NCBI RefSeq assembly: GCF_001815865.1
Contig: NZ_KV822213.1
Coordinates: 73,157 to 137,156, forward strand
Origin: Abiotrophia sp. HMSC24B09
GTDB lineage: Bacteria > Bacillota > Bacilli > Lactobacillales > Aerococcaceae
Direction: 5' to 3'
Length of the DNA stretch: 64,000 bases
A program made the translations under genes and the position numbers. Below, piece after piece: positions 42,165-50,584 of this stretch (positions are counted from its first letter, which is position 1; each line of letters starts with the position of its first letter). The notes beneath the pieces were generated by a model. It saw only the letters and a list, made by a program, of their open reading frames with translations, was not told where the DNA came from and made no database searches.

Positions 42165-42986
42165 ATGACTGAGAAAAGAATGACGCGCACTGAGCGTATG
42201 CGTCAAGGAAATAAAAGTGCTAAGAAGCCTGATATGGCCTCAAAGGCAAGTAAGAAAAAACAAGGGAAGAAAAGAAAAGGGGGCTTCTCTTGGCGGATTT
42301 TTCTGGCAATCTTGCTTTTCTTAGCGGCGGCAGTGCTATTCTTGCTAGATCCAATCAAGAACTATTTGGTCCGTCAAGGTCAGGAGGCGAATGCAGTCAC
42401 TGAGTTGGACCGTAATAAGCGGGCTGAAATTGAAGCAAATGAGAAGAAGGAAGTGAACTATGACTTTGGTGTCATCAAACCACTTAATCCTTATGATGTC
42501 ATCGCAAATGGAATTAATGCCAAGGATCTTCCGACTGTAGGTGGCGTGGCCATGCCAGATGTTGGTATGAACTTACCAATTTATAAGGGAGTAACCAATG
42601 AAGGGATGTTCTTAGGTGCAGGGACTTTGACTCCTAGCCAGAAGATGGGGGAATCTAACTATTCTATTGCTAGCCATCACTCCATTCATAAGGGCTTACT
42701 TTTTGAACCTTTGATGCATGCCAAGGTAGGCCAAGCTGTCTATCTGACAGACTTAGACAAGGTCTATAAATATGAAGTGAATTACATCGATCAAGTGGAT
42801 CCAAGTCGTGTGGATTTGATTGAACCTACAACCAATCCAATCCTAACCATGATTACCTGTGACTCGACTCTTACCATGCGTGTCGTTGTTCAAGCTAAGT
42901 TAGTGGAAACTAAACCTATCGAAGAAGCATCCAAAGATATGGTCAATGCCTTCAAAGCCAAACAGACAGTTCCTACCAATAACTAA
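42165..42986 (+). CDS. srtA: Class A sortase
   Basis: The 273-residue type II membrane protein has a long Lys-rich cytoplasmic N-terminus (about 1-40), one helix (about 42-62) and an extracellular sortase domain. Catalytic residues are the His in SIASHHS, the Cys in TMITCDS and the Arg in MRVVVQ. It attaches LPXTG proteins to peptidoglycan; the CshA-like adhesin starting at 60533 is a likely client if its unseen C-terminus has that motif. A perfect terminator follows. Confidence 0.94.
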   Translation: MTEKRMTRTERMRQGNKSAKKPDMASKASKKKQGKKRKGGFSWRIFLAILLFLAAAVLFLLDPIKNYLVRQGQEANAVTELDRNKRAEIEANEKKEVNYDFGVIKPLNPYDVIANGINAKDLPTVGGVAMPDVGMNLPIYKGVTNEGMFLGAGTLTPSQKMGESNYSIASHHSIHKGLLFEPLMHAKVGQAVYLTDLDKVYKYEVNYIDQVDPSRVDLIEPTTNPILTMITCDSTLTMRVVVQAKLVETKPIEEASKDMVNAFKAKQTVPTNN

Positions 42987-42994
42987 ACAAGTAG

Positions 42995-43026
42995 AAACCC
43001 CAGACAGAATGTCTGGGGTTTTGTTT
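42995..43026 (+). terminator. Terminator after sortase gene
   Basis: AACCCCAGACA pairs perfectly with TGTCTGGGGTT across GAA, then TTGTTTT. Confidence 0.92.
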
Positions 43027-43048
43027 TAGGAGATAAATAATAGTCTAA

Positions 43049-43525
43049 CTAAGCTTTGGGATGGCTTTTTGAATGATGACATTGGCAAGCTCCAGGAGGA
43101 CACTGACAGGGGATGGTCTCCGGGGCAGTCTTGGCTTGTTCTTCTAGTTGCGTTATGATAGCTTGGCAATCAGCTTGGCTTAATGGTGTGCTGGCTAATA
43201 GCCGGGCCAGAAAATGGGCGCGATCTTTTCGACAAACAGGATCAAGGGCTGCTTGTAGGCGAAGGAGAGTGGCCTCTTCCTGGCTAATCGTTGCATAAAA
43301 CTGATAGGGGCTAATCCCTTCGGCTTTGTCTAAATAGCCCTTTTGAATTAGTCTCGAGAGCAGGGATTTAATGGTCCCAACCTTCCAATCACTTGAGGCG
43401 GATAGTGTGTCAATGAGTTGACGACTGGTGATACCGGGCATAGTCCAAACCAGTCTCATAAGCCGCCACTCAGCCTCGCTAATATGATACATATCTGATT
43501 TATTTTGGCTTAGATTGGCAGTCAT
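43049..43525 (-). CDS. copY: CopY/TcrY family copper-responsive repressor
   Basis: The 158-residue BlaI/MecI-type protein has an N-terminal winged helix (ISEAEWRLMRLVW, DWKVGTIKSLLSRLI) and a C-terminal CQCPPGACQC, the C-x-C-x4-C-x-C site that binds Cu(I). I chose the ATG at 43525 because AAAGGAG lies just upstream; the longer frame to 43561 would cover the operator. Copper would release it from DNA and de-repress copper export genes. No copA, copB or copZ is adjacent. Confidence 0.92.
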   Translation of the reverse strand: MTANLSQNKSDMYHISEAEWRLMRLVWTMPGITSRQLIDTLSASSDWKVGTIKSLLSRLIQKGYLDKAEGISPYQFYATISQEEATLLRLQAALDPVCRKDRAHFLARLLASTPLSQADCQAIITQLEEQAKTAPETIPCQCPPGACQCHHSKSHPKA

Positions 43526-43549
43526 GAGCGGGCTCCTTTCTGTAAAAAT

Positions 43550-43559
43550 TACATTTGTC
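43550..43559. promoter_or_regulatory. CopY operator
   Basis: TACATTTGTC differs by one base from the cop box TACANNTGTA and lies 25 bp before the copY start, suggesting autoregulation. Confidence 0.6.
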
Positions 43560-43602
43560 ATCTCTTAGTCTAGTAGGCTCAGAAGCCCTTGTCAAGCCAG
43601 GA

Positions 43603-43618
43603 GCACAAGATATAGGGG
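43603..43618. promoter_or_regulatory. NrdR-like box 1
   Basis: GCACAAGATATAGGGG matches, in reverse, the NrdR box type ACACTATATCTTGTGT with mismatches at the outer bases. Its centre is 74 bp (about seven helical turns) from box 2. Confidence 0.5.
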
Positions 43619-43676
43619 GAGCCCTAGTTAAAAGGCTCGATTGGACCGGATTTGAAGCGAGTGATTGTTTTTCAAA

Positions 43677-43692
43677 CCACTATATCTTGTGT
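43677..43692. promoter_or_regulatory. NrdR-like box 2
   Basis: CCACTATATCTTGTGT is close to the NrdR consensus palindrome ACACwATATwTwGTGT. It lies about 40 bp upstream of the nrdI -35 region. Confidence 0.65.
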
Positions 43693-43732
43693 TGTCTAGA
43701 TGAATTGTGCACTAAATGTTGGGGCTTAAGGC

Positions 43733-43760
43733 TTGTTTTTCGTCCCAAATATGGTAAGAT
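43733..43760 (+). promoter_or_regulatory. Promoter of nrdIEF
   Basis: TTGTTT (43733-43738), 16 bp spacer, TAAGAT (43755-43760) with TGG as an extended -10. Confidence 0.55.
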
Positions 43761-43798
43761 AGAACATGTTGAAAAATCTATTCAGGGAGGTGTTGAAA

Positions 43799-44164
43799 TT
43801 GCTAGTGGTCTACCTATCCATCACGGGTCAAACGCGTAAGTTTGTCCATAAATTAGACTATCCCTTGTTGGAGATTACTCCAGACTCCGTCTTCACTGAA
43901 GTCCAGGAACCCTATATTGTAGTCGTGCCGACTTATGAGAAGGAAGCAACCGAGATAGTGAATGAATTTATCGAAGTAGGCAATAACCGCCATTATTTTA
44001 AGGGCGTTGCCGGTGGTGGGAACCGTAATTTTAATACCTTATTTGGTTTTACAGCCAAGGATCTAGCCCGAGATTATCAAGTGCCCCTCTTGCACTTATT
44101 TGAATTTCAGGGATCCGAAAATGATGTTAATAAATTGAAAGAGCAGGTGGAACAACTTGGATAA
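43799..44164 (+). CDS. nrdI: Flavodoxin-like NrdI
   Basis: NrdI supplies oxidant for building the manganese-tyrosyl cofactor of NrdF. The 121-residue protein has the FMN loop LSITGQTRKF and VAGGGNRNFNTLFG. I chose TTG 43799 because GGAGG lies 8 bp upstream and it gives the standard LVVYLS start; an ATG at 43766 would add 11 residues without a site. It overlaps nrdE by 8 bp. Confidence 0.94.
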   Translation: MLVVYLSITGQTRKFVHKLDYPLLEITPDSVFTEVQEPYIVVVPTYEKEATEIVNEFIEVGNNRHYFKGVAGGGNRNFNTLFGFTAKDLARDYQVPLLHLFEFQGSENDVNKLKEQVEQLG

Positions 44165-46334
44165 ACCAGTCTTAAAGAGTCGTCCGACTGAAGTCACTTA
44201 CTTCAAACTCAATAATGAATTAAACCGTCCTGTTGATGGGAAAATCCCTCTCAACAAGGACCGGGAAGCCGTGCGTGCTTATTTCCTAGAGCACGTTAAC
44301 CCTAACACGGTCTTCTTCTATTCTTTGGAAGAGAAGATTAACTACTTGGTAGATAACGACTTTATCGAACGGGAATTCATAGAGAAATACCCAATGGAGT
44401 TCATCAAGGAGCTGATTTCCAGCACCTATAAGATGAAGTTCCGCTTCAAGTCCTTCATGTCTGCCTTCAAATTCTATACCCAATATGCCTTACGGACCAA
44501 CGATGGGGCTCGCTACCTAGAGCGCTATGAAGACCGTATTGCTTTTTGTGCCCTCTTCTTAGCGGACGGGGACCAGGAATTAGCGGTACGTTTGCGGGAC
44601 GAAATGATCAGCCAACGCTATCAACCCGCAACTCCAACCTTCCTCAACTCAGGGCGTAAGCGCCGTGGAGAGTTGGTTTCTTGCTTCTTAATCCAAATTT
44701 CTGACGATATGAACTCAATCGGTCGGGCTATCAACTCTGCCTTACAACTGTCTCGAATTGGAGGTGGGGTAGGGGTGAACCTGTCCAACCTACGAGCTGC
44801 TGGTGACCCAATTAAGAAGATTGAGAACGCCTCTAGCGGGGTTGTGCCAGTAATGAAGCTTTTGGAAGATAGCTTTAGCTATTCTAATCAATTAGGCCAA
44901 CGTAACGGGGCCGGTGCTGTCTACCTCAATGTCTTCCATCCAGATATTGTTTCCTTCCTCTCAACCAAGAAGGAAAACGCGGATGAGAAGGTCCGGGTTA
45001 AGACCCTATCTTTAGGGGTCGTGGTACCAGATAAATTCTACGAATTAGCTGCCAAAGATGAGCCTATGTACCTCTTCAGTCCATACGATGTGGAACGCAT
45101 CTATGGCCGTCCATTTGCCTATGTGGATATTACGCAAGAATACGACAACTTGGTTAACAACCCTGAAATCCGCAAATCTAAGATTTCAGCACGTGACTTG
45201 GAAAATGAGATTTCTAAGCTCCAACAAGAATCAGGCTACCCATATATCGTCAACATCGACACGGCTAACCGGGCTAACCCAATTGATGGGACCATTACCA
45301 TGTCCAACCTCTGTTCTGAAATCCTTCAAGTTCAACGGCCAAGCCACATTAACAACCGTCAAGAGTTTGAAGTCTTAGGGACAGACATTAGCTGTAACTT
45401 GGGTTCAACTAACATTCCAAACATGATTGAATCACCTGACTTTGCTTCATCGGTAGAGACTGCGGTCCGGGCCTTGACCTATGTCACTGACCACTCTAAC
45501 ATTGAAGCAGTGCCAACTGTTAAGCACGGCAATGATTTGGCTCATACCATTGGTTTGGGCGGCATGGGCTTGCATACCCTCTTCGCCATCAACCAAATGG
45601 AATATGGCTCACCAGAATCAGTTGAATTGACTGAAGCCTACTTCTATGCCCTCAACTACTACACTTTAGTAGCTAGCAACAAGATTGCTAAGGAACGTGG
45701 CAAGAGTTTTGACAACTTCGAGAATTCTAAGTACGCGACAGGTGAGTACTTCGATGCTTATATCCAAGCACCTTTCCAAGTGACTTCTGACAAGGTGGCT
45801 GCCATCATGAGCAAGGTGGCACTGCCAACAGCAGATGACTGGCGTGCCCTTAAGGAGCAAGTAGCGGCTCACGGCCTCTACCACCAAAACCGTCTGGCTA
45901 TTGCGCCAACAGGGTCTATCTCTTATGTCAATGAGACTAGTGCTAGTTTGCACCCAATTACGCGTCTGATCGAAGAACGTCAAGAGAAGAAGACAGGGAA
46001 GACCTATTATCCAGCGCCAATGCTATCCAATGAGACCCTGCCATACTATAAATCAGCCTACGATACCGATATGCGTAAGGTGATCGACGTCTATGCGGCG
46101 GCCCAAAAACATATCGACCAAGGCATGTCCTTAACCCTCTTCATGCGTTCAGAATTGCCAGAAGGCATGTATGAGTGGAAAGAAGGCCGAACCAACAAGA
46201 TGACTACACGTGACCTTAACATCTTACGTCACTATGCTTGGAAGAAGGGCATCAAGTCCATCTACTATGTGCGGACCTTTACGGAAAATAACGACGAAGT
46301 CGGTAGCAACGAATGCGAAAGCTGCTCGATCTAG
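44157..46334 (+). CDS. nrdE: Class Ib ribonucleoside-diphosphate reductase, alpha subunit
   Basis: The 725-residue catalytic subunit converts NDPs to dNDPs. It shows GGGVGVNLSNLRAAG, the active-site region MSNLCSEI with the thiyl Cys, LVSCFL with a redox Cys and a C-terminal ECESCSI tail that shuttles electrons. The start is TTG, overlapping nrdI. There is no nrdH glutaredoxin gene in the operon, so the reductant is encoded elsewhere. Confidence 0.96.
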   Translation: MDKPVLKSRPTEVTYFKLNNELNRPVDGKIPLNKDREAVRAYFLEHVNPNTVFFYSLEEKINYLVDNDFIEREFIEKYPMEFIKELISSTYKMKFRFKSFMSAFKFYTQYALRTNDGARYLERYEDRIAFCALFLADGDQELAVRLRDEMISQRYQPATPTFLNSGRKRRGELVSCFLIQISDDMNSIGRAINSALQLSRIGGGVGVNLSNLRAAGDPIKKIENASSGVVPVMKLLEDSFSYSNQLGQRNGAGAVYLNVFHPDIVSFLSTKKENADEKVRVKTLSLGVVVPDKFYELAAKDEPMYLFSPYDVERIYGRPFAYVDITQEYDNLVNNPEIRKSKISARDLENEISKLQQESGYPYIVNIDTANRANPIDGTITMSNLCSEILQVQRPSHINNRQEFEVLGTDISCNLGSTNIPNMIESPDFASSVETAVRALTYVTDHSNIEAVPTVKHGNDLAHTIGLGGMGLHTLFAINQMEYGSPESVELTEAYFYALNYYTLVASNKIAKERGKSFDNFENSKYATGEYFDAYIQAPFQVTSDKVAAIMSKVALPTADDWRALKEQVAAHGLYHQNRLAIAPTGSISYVNETSASLHPITRLIEERQEKKTGKTYYPAPMLSNETLPYYKSAYDTDMRKVIDVYAAAQKHIDQGMSLTLFMRSELPEGMYEWKEGRTNKMTTRDLNILRHYAWKKGIKSIYYVRTFTENNDEVGSNECESCSI

Positions 46335-46346
46335 GAGGCGTCAGAC

Positions 46347-47357
46347 ATGACAGACAAACAATACTTTAACCAAATTCTTTCCCAGAAGAACAACATGCCA
46401 GTAGCCTACTATAAGGCCATCGACTGGAACAAGGTCGAAGACATGATTGATAAGTTGACCTGGGAAAAACTGACCGAGCAATTCTGGTTGGATACCCGGA
46501 TTCCGGTTTCTAATGACTTGGATGACTGGCGGACCTTATCCATGGCCGAGCGTGACGTAGTGGCCAAAGCCTTCGGCGGCTTGACTCTCTTAGATACTCT
46601 TCAATCAGAAGAAGGGGCAGCGCTCATGAAGGATTTTGTCCGGACCCAACATGAAGAAGCGGTCTGGAATAATATCCAGTTCATGGAATCTGTTCACGCC
46701 AAGTCCTACTCTACTATCTTCTCCACCTTAAACACTAAGGCTGAAATCGAAGAAATCTTCGAATGGACTAACACTAACGAGCAACTCCAGTATAAGGCTA
46801 AGAAGATCAATGAAATCTACCAATCAGGCCACGGCCTCAAGATTAAGGCAGCCTCTACTATGTTGGAGACCTTCCTCTTCTACTCGGGTTTCTTCACGCC
46901 ACTTTATTACTTAGGTAATAACAAGTTGGCCAACGTGGCAGAAATTATCAAGCTCATTATCCGTGACGAGTCCGTCCACGGGACCTATACAGGTTATAAA
47001 TTCCAATTGGGCTATAATGAATTGCCAGAAGACCAGCAAGCGGAGCTCAAGATGTGGGTCTATGAACTCTGCATGGACCTCTACCAGAATGAAGCTAAGT
47101 ACACCCAGTCCCTCTATGATCAAGTAGGTTGGACTGAAAAAGTTAAAGTCTTCATTCGCTATAATGCCAATAAGGCGCTTCAAAACTTAGGTTTTGATCC
47201 ACTCTTCCCGGATACAGCAGAAGATGTTGATCCAATCGTCATGAACGGGATTTCGACCGGAACATCCAACCATGACTTCTTCTCACAAGTAGGTAACGGC
47301 TACCTCTTGGGTGAAGTGGAAGCAATGGATGACGAAGACTATTCTAAGTGGCTATAA
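46347..47357 (+). CDS. nrdF: Class Ib ribonucleoside-diphosphate reductase, beta subunit
   Basis: The 336-residue di-metal tyrosyl-radical subunit has metal ligands in LQSEEGAAL, EEAVWNNIQFMESVHAKSY and the later IIRDESVHGTY. It starts 12 bp after nrdE and ends at a strong terminator. Confidence 0.96.
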   Translation: MTDKQYFNQILSQKNNMPVAYYKAIDWNKVEDMIDKLTWEKLTEQFWLDTRIPVSNDLDDWRTLSMAERDVVAKAFGGLTLLDTLQSEEGAALMKDFVRTQHEEAVWNNIQFMESVHAKSYSTIFSTLNTKAEIEEIFEWTNTNEQLQYKAKKINEIYQSGHGLKIKAASTMLETFLFYSGFFTPLYYLGNNKLANVAEIIKLIIRDESVHGTYTGYKFQLGYNELPEDQQAELKMWVYELCMDLYQNEAKYTQSLYDQVGWTEKVKVFIRYNANKALQNLGFDPLFPDTAEDVDPIVMNGISTGTSNHDFFSQVGNGYLLGEVEAMDDEDYSKWL

Positions 47358-47361
47358 AAAG

Positions 47362-47389
47362 AAAGCTAGGACCGCGGTCCTAGCTTTTT
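47362..47389. terminator. Terminator after nrdF
   Basis: AAAGCTAGGACC pairs with GGTCCTAGCTTT around GC, then TT. A-rich sequence on the other side allows it to serve gldA as well. Confidence 0.9.
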
Positions 47390-47405
47390 CTTTGGCTTAT
47401 CTTGT

Positions 47406-48500
47406 TTAGAAATTCTCCCGTACGTAAGCGTCTAAGGCTAAGAGGGCATCTGCCACATCACTAGGCGTGAATTTTTGAGCCATTTGATGAATGGTTTCGC
47501 CATCTTGGGTGGCCAGTGCGCCGACTTTGACTAGGTCTTCATAGGCCACGCCAGCTAATTTCACTTCTTCCAAGGTAGTTGGGAGACCCAAGGCTTGATA
47601 GAAGCGGATGTAGCGGTCTAATTCTTCTTTAGGACGATTTTCTAATACCAATTGGGTCAGGGTCCCATAGGCTACCTTTTCCCCGTGAGTTAGACTGTGA
47701 ATATCGCCGTGTAAGGCAGTAAAGCCATTGTGGATGGCGTGAGCAGCAGCCAGCCCACAAGATTCAAAACCAATCCCACTCAGTAAGGTGTTGGCTTCTA
47801 CCACTGCTTCTAGGGCTGGCGTCACGACCTTGGCATGGGCTGCAGCAAGCGCTTGTAGGCCATTTTCAAAGAGGGTGGCTTCGCAGGCACGGGCAATGGC
47901 TTCGGCTGCGATACTTGGACTGCCACCGGCCATGGTTGCGCCATATGCTTCAATGACAGCACGACCTTCAACCCAGGTAGCTAGGGCATCTGCAATCCCA
48001 GAAGCTAGCAGGCGCACAGGTGCTTGGGCAATGACTTGGGTGTCTACGAGGACTAGTTCAGGGTTTTTGCTGTAGAAGAGGTAACGTTCGAAGACGCCTT
48101 CTTCTGAGTAAATCACTGAGAGAGCCGAAGTAGGAGCATCGGTCGAAGCAACCGTCGGCAAGATAGCCACCGGTACCTGCAGTTTGTCAGCAATGGCTTT
48201 GGCGGTATCAATGGTCTTACCACCACCCAAACCTAGGATGACTTGAATGTCTAGGTCACGACCCACTTGGCTAACGCGGTCAATTTCGACGTCTGAAGCT
48301 TCTCCATGGAAGGCTTCGTAGTGAACAAAGGCACTGCGAGCTTTGAGGTCTTCTTCTAACTGACGGCCGGCAATTTCATAAACAGTCGAGTCGGCTAGTA
48401 GGAGTGCGCGCTTACCTAGAGCGAGAATATGGTCTAAGCCAGACTTGAGCACGCCTTTACCTTGGACATAACGAGAAGGACTTGCAAATACTTTTTCCAT
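47406..48500 (-). CDS. gldA: Glycerol dehydrogenase
   Basis: The 364-residue iron-type alcohol dehydrogenase oxidises glycerol to dihydroxyacetone with NAD. It has the NAD loop GLGGGKTIDTAKA and metal ligands in GIADALATW, LAAAHAIHNG and THGEKVAYG. I chose ATG 48500 with AAGGTG 8 bp upstream. It faces the SDR gene across a 308-bp region with two palindromes. Confidence 0.94.
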   Translation of the reverse strand: MEKVFASPSRYVQGKGVLKSGLDHILALGKRALLLADSTVYEIAGRQLEEDLKARSAFVHYEAFHGEASDVEIDRVSQVGRDLDIQVILGLGGGKTIDTAKAIADKLQVPVAILPTVASTDAPTSALSVIYSEEGVFERYLFYSKNPELVLVDTQVIAQAPVRLLASGIADALATWVEGRAVIEAYGATMAGGSPSIAAEAIARACEATLFENGLQALAAAHAKVVTPALEAVVEANTLLSGIGFESCGLAAAHAIHNGFTALHGDIHSLTHGEKVAYGTLTQLVLENRPKEELDRYIRFYQALGLPTTLEEVKLAGVAYEDLVKVGALATQDGETIHQMAQKFTPSDVADALLALDAYVRENF

Positions 48501-48811
48501 CAAACATCACCTTTTCTTTCTAGATTTGTGGCTAGGCCACTATAAGCTTAGTCTAGCACTGGAAGGCTTGTGAAGCAAGTGAAAGGCCTTTCAAAATTAT
48601 GTTGTGATTAGGATTCACAAATTTTCTAATTTTTGTCGGGGAAAGGTCCTTTTATGACTGAGGTATAGGCAATCTCTATCTAAGTATAAACTATATTCTT
48701 AAATTCAATAAAATACCATATTTTATATAATCGGCTTTCAATCTGATGACAGGAGTGCTATACTTAAAGCATAGAATTCTATGACAAACCTAGAAAGAAG
48801 GATCTGATAAT
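48501..48811. promoter_or_regulatory. Divergent regulatory region, gldA / SDR-kdgT
   Basis: No gene is seen in these 311 bp. TGAAAGGCCTTTCA (48580-48593) is a perfect 14-bp palindrome. TTGTGA-N7-TCACAA (48602-48620) is a second inverted repeat of Crp- or GntR-like type. The SDR promoter is TTTCAA (48736-48741), 17 bp, TATACT (48759-48764) with an extended TGC. Confidence 0.55.
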
Positions 48812-49561
48812 ATGGACTTTACAGGTAAAAGAGCCATTGTCACAGGTGGTGCCAATGGGATCGGGAAAGAAGTCGTTCGCGGTATTGTCGAAGGCGGTGG
48901 TTCCGTCATTATCGCCGATATCAATGAGGTAGCAGCTCGGGCAACCATTGCAGAATTTGGTCCAGCCGTTGATTTTGTCCACATGGATTTAGGTGACCAT
49001 GAGGCCATTGAGACCGCTATGCAAAGTATTCTGTCTAGACCTGAACGCGTGGATATTCTAGTCAACTGTGCTGGGGTCATCTCTGCTAAGCCATTTGATC
49101 AATTAAGCTATGAGGAATGGGAACGCACTATCCGGATTAATCTGACCGGCTGCTTCTCTACCATCAGCCAGATTTTCCCTTATTTCAAGGAAGCGGGCGG
49201 GGGGCGTATTGTCAACGTCTCCTCAGTAGCCGCTAAATTAGGGGGTGGCCTCTTAGGGACCGCTGCTTATGCCTCTTCTAAGGCGGGCTTGAATGGCTTA
49301 ACCAAAGCCATTGCCAAGGAAGGCGGTAAATACGGTATCTACTGTAATGCGGTTTGCCCATCCTTCACCCGGACTGAAATGACGACCGTCCTATCTGAAG
49401 ACGCTGAAAAGAGCCAACGTGTCATCAGCATGATTCCGCTAGGCAAGCGCGCCGAACCGGTTGAAATTGCCCAAATGATTCTCTTCTTTGCTAGCGATTT
49501 AGCTAGCTTCATCACGGGGGAAATTGGCGACTGCGACGGCGGCATTACCTTGGATGGTTGA
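48812..49561 (+). CDS. Short-chain dehydrogenase/reductase
   Basis: The 249-residue protein has the classical SDR cofactor motif TGGANGIG, NCAG, catalytic Ser in VNVSSVAA and YASSK. An Asp (IADIN) after strand 2 suggests NAD. Being co-directional and 38 bp ahead of kdgT, it may act on a keto-deoxy sugar acid, in the way KduD-type enzymes do, but this is inferred from context only. Confidence 0.88.
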   Translation: MDFTGKRAIVTGGANGIGKEVVRGIVEGGGSVIIADINEVAARATIAEFGPAVDFVHMDLGDHEAIETAMQSILSRPERVDILVNCAGVISAKPFDQLSYEEWERTIRINLTGCFSTISQIFPYFKEAGGGRIVNVSSVAAKLGGGLLGTAAYASSKAGLNGLTKAIAKEGGKYGIYCNAVCPSFTRTEMTTVLSEDAEKSQRVISMIPLGKRAEPVEIAQMILFFASDLASFITGEIGDCDGGITLDG

Positions 49562-49599
49562 TGTCTAGAAGTCAATCTATCTGAAGGGAGCCTAGTAAG

Positions 49600-50544
49600 A
49601 TGCAAAAAGCCAAAAAATTCAAAATCCCTGGGGACATTATTATTATCCCTATGTTTATCGGCTGTGCCATTAACAGCCTGTTGCCACAGGTCCTAGAAAT
49701 TGGAGGCTTCACTACTCCAATTGTAAAGGGTGCCGGGCCTCTAGTCGGGGCCTTCCTCTTCTTCATTGGGGGGACCATTTCCTTAAAAAATACGCCTAAA
49801 GCGGTAGGACGCGGGGCAGCTATCATCCTATCCAAGATTGCCGTCTCCGTTGTCCTAGGGCTCTTAGTAGCCAAACTCCTAGGCGATAATTTCCTAGGAC
49901 TGTCAGCCCTAGCCATCATCGGGGCCATGTCTGTGGCCAATAATGCTATGTATGCCGGCATTGTCGATGTCTACGGTAATGAAATTGACGCTGGGGCAGT
50001 GGGGATTACTACCCTCAGTGTGGGGCCTATGGTGACCATGGCGGCCTTAGCTTCAGCGGGCTTGGCTAATATTTCCATTTGGAACTTGGTTGGGACGGTC
50101 TTGCCCCTAGTCTTAGGGATTGCCCTTGGGAATGCCTTTCCTTTTATGAAGAAAGCTCTATCCAATGGGGTGCCTGCCATTATTATGATTGTTGGTTTCT
50201 GCTTGGGGGCCAACATGAGCTTCGGCCAAATTCTTGAAGGCGGTCTGCCGGGTATCCTCTTAGGGATTCTGACCACCGCGCTTGGCGGGGCAGTCGCTAT
50301 CTGGGTGGACCGGTCTACAGGCGGGTCCGGGATTGCCGGTGCAGCCATTTCAAGTACGGCAGCCAGTGCCATTGCGACCCCAGTAGCCTTGGCGGCTGTG
50401 GATGCTAGTTTTAAGGGACTGGAGTCAATCGCCACAACTCAGATTACGGCCTCCGTTATCGTGACGGCTATTCTAACGCCACTTTTGACCGCTTGGGTAG
50501 CTAAGCGCAATCAGGAAAAGGGAATTGACAGCAAAGCAATCTAA
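49600..50544 (+). CDS. kdgT: 2-keto-3-deoxygluconate permease
   Basis: The 314-residue membrane protein has about ten helices and matches the KdgT family in its start (KIPGDIIIIPMFIGC), the NNAMYAGI segment and the late AISSTAASAIATPVA. It imports 2-keto-3-deoxygluconate by proton symport, a breakdown product of pectin or glycosaminoglycan uronates. It sits in one unit with the SDR gene. No kdgK or kdgA is in the window. Confidence 0.92.
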   Translation: MQKAKKFKIPGDIIIIPMFIGCAINSLLPQVLEIGGFTTPIVKGAGPLVGAFLFFIGGTISLKNTPKAVGRGAAIILSKIAVSVVLGLLVAKLLGDNFLGLSALAIIGAMSVANNAMYAGIVDVYGNEIDAGAVGITTLSVGPMVTMAALASAGLANISIWNLVGTVLPLVLGIALGNAFPFMKKALSNGVPAIIMIVGFCLGANMSFGQILEGGLPGILLGILTTALGGAVAIWVDRSTGGSGIAGAAISSTAASAIATPVALAAVDASFKGLESIATTQITASVIVTAILTPLLTAWVAKRNQEKGIDSKAI

Positions 50545-50546
50545 GA

Positions 50547-50574
50547 AAGGGCCAGCAGAAGATGCTGGCCTTTT
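50547..50574 (+). terminator. Terminator after kdgT
   Basis: GGCCAGCA pairs with TGCTGGCC across GAAGA, followed by TTTT. Confidence 0.85.
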
Positions 50575-50584
50575 GGTATCAAGA

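Noticed and set aside
43555..43839. A 94-codon open frame on the + strand upstream of nrdI
   Set aside because: No ribosome site, it covers both NrdR boxes and the nrdI promoter, and the protein resembles nothing known.
48580..48593. Possible CcpA cre site
   Set aside because: The palindrome has central GC instead of the essential CG, so cre is not claimed; it is kept as an unknown palindrome.
49572..50435. Long antisense frames within kdgT
   Set aside because: Low-complexity proteins mirroring a membrane gene; no start signals.
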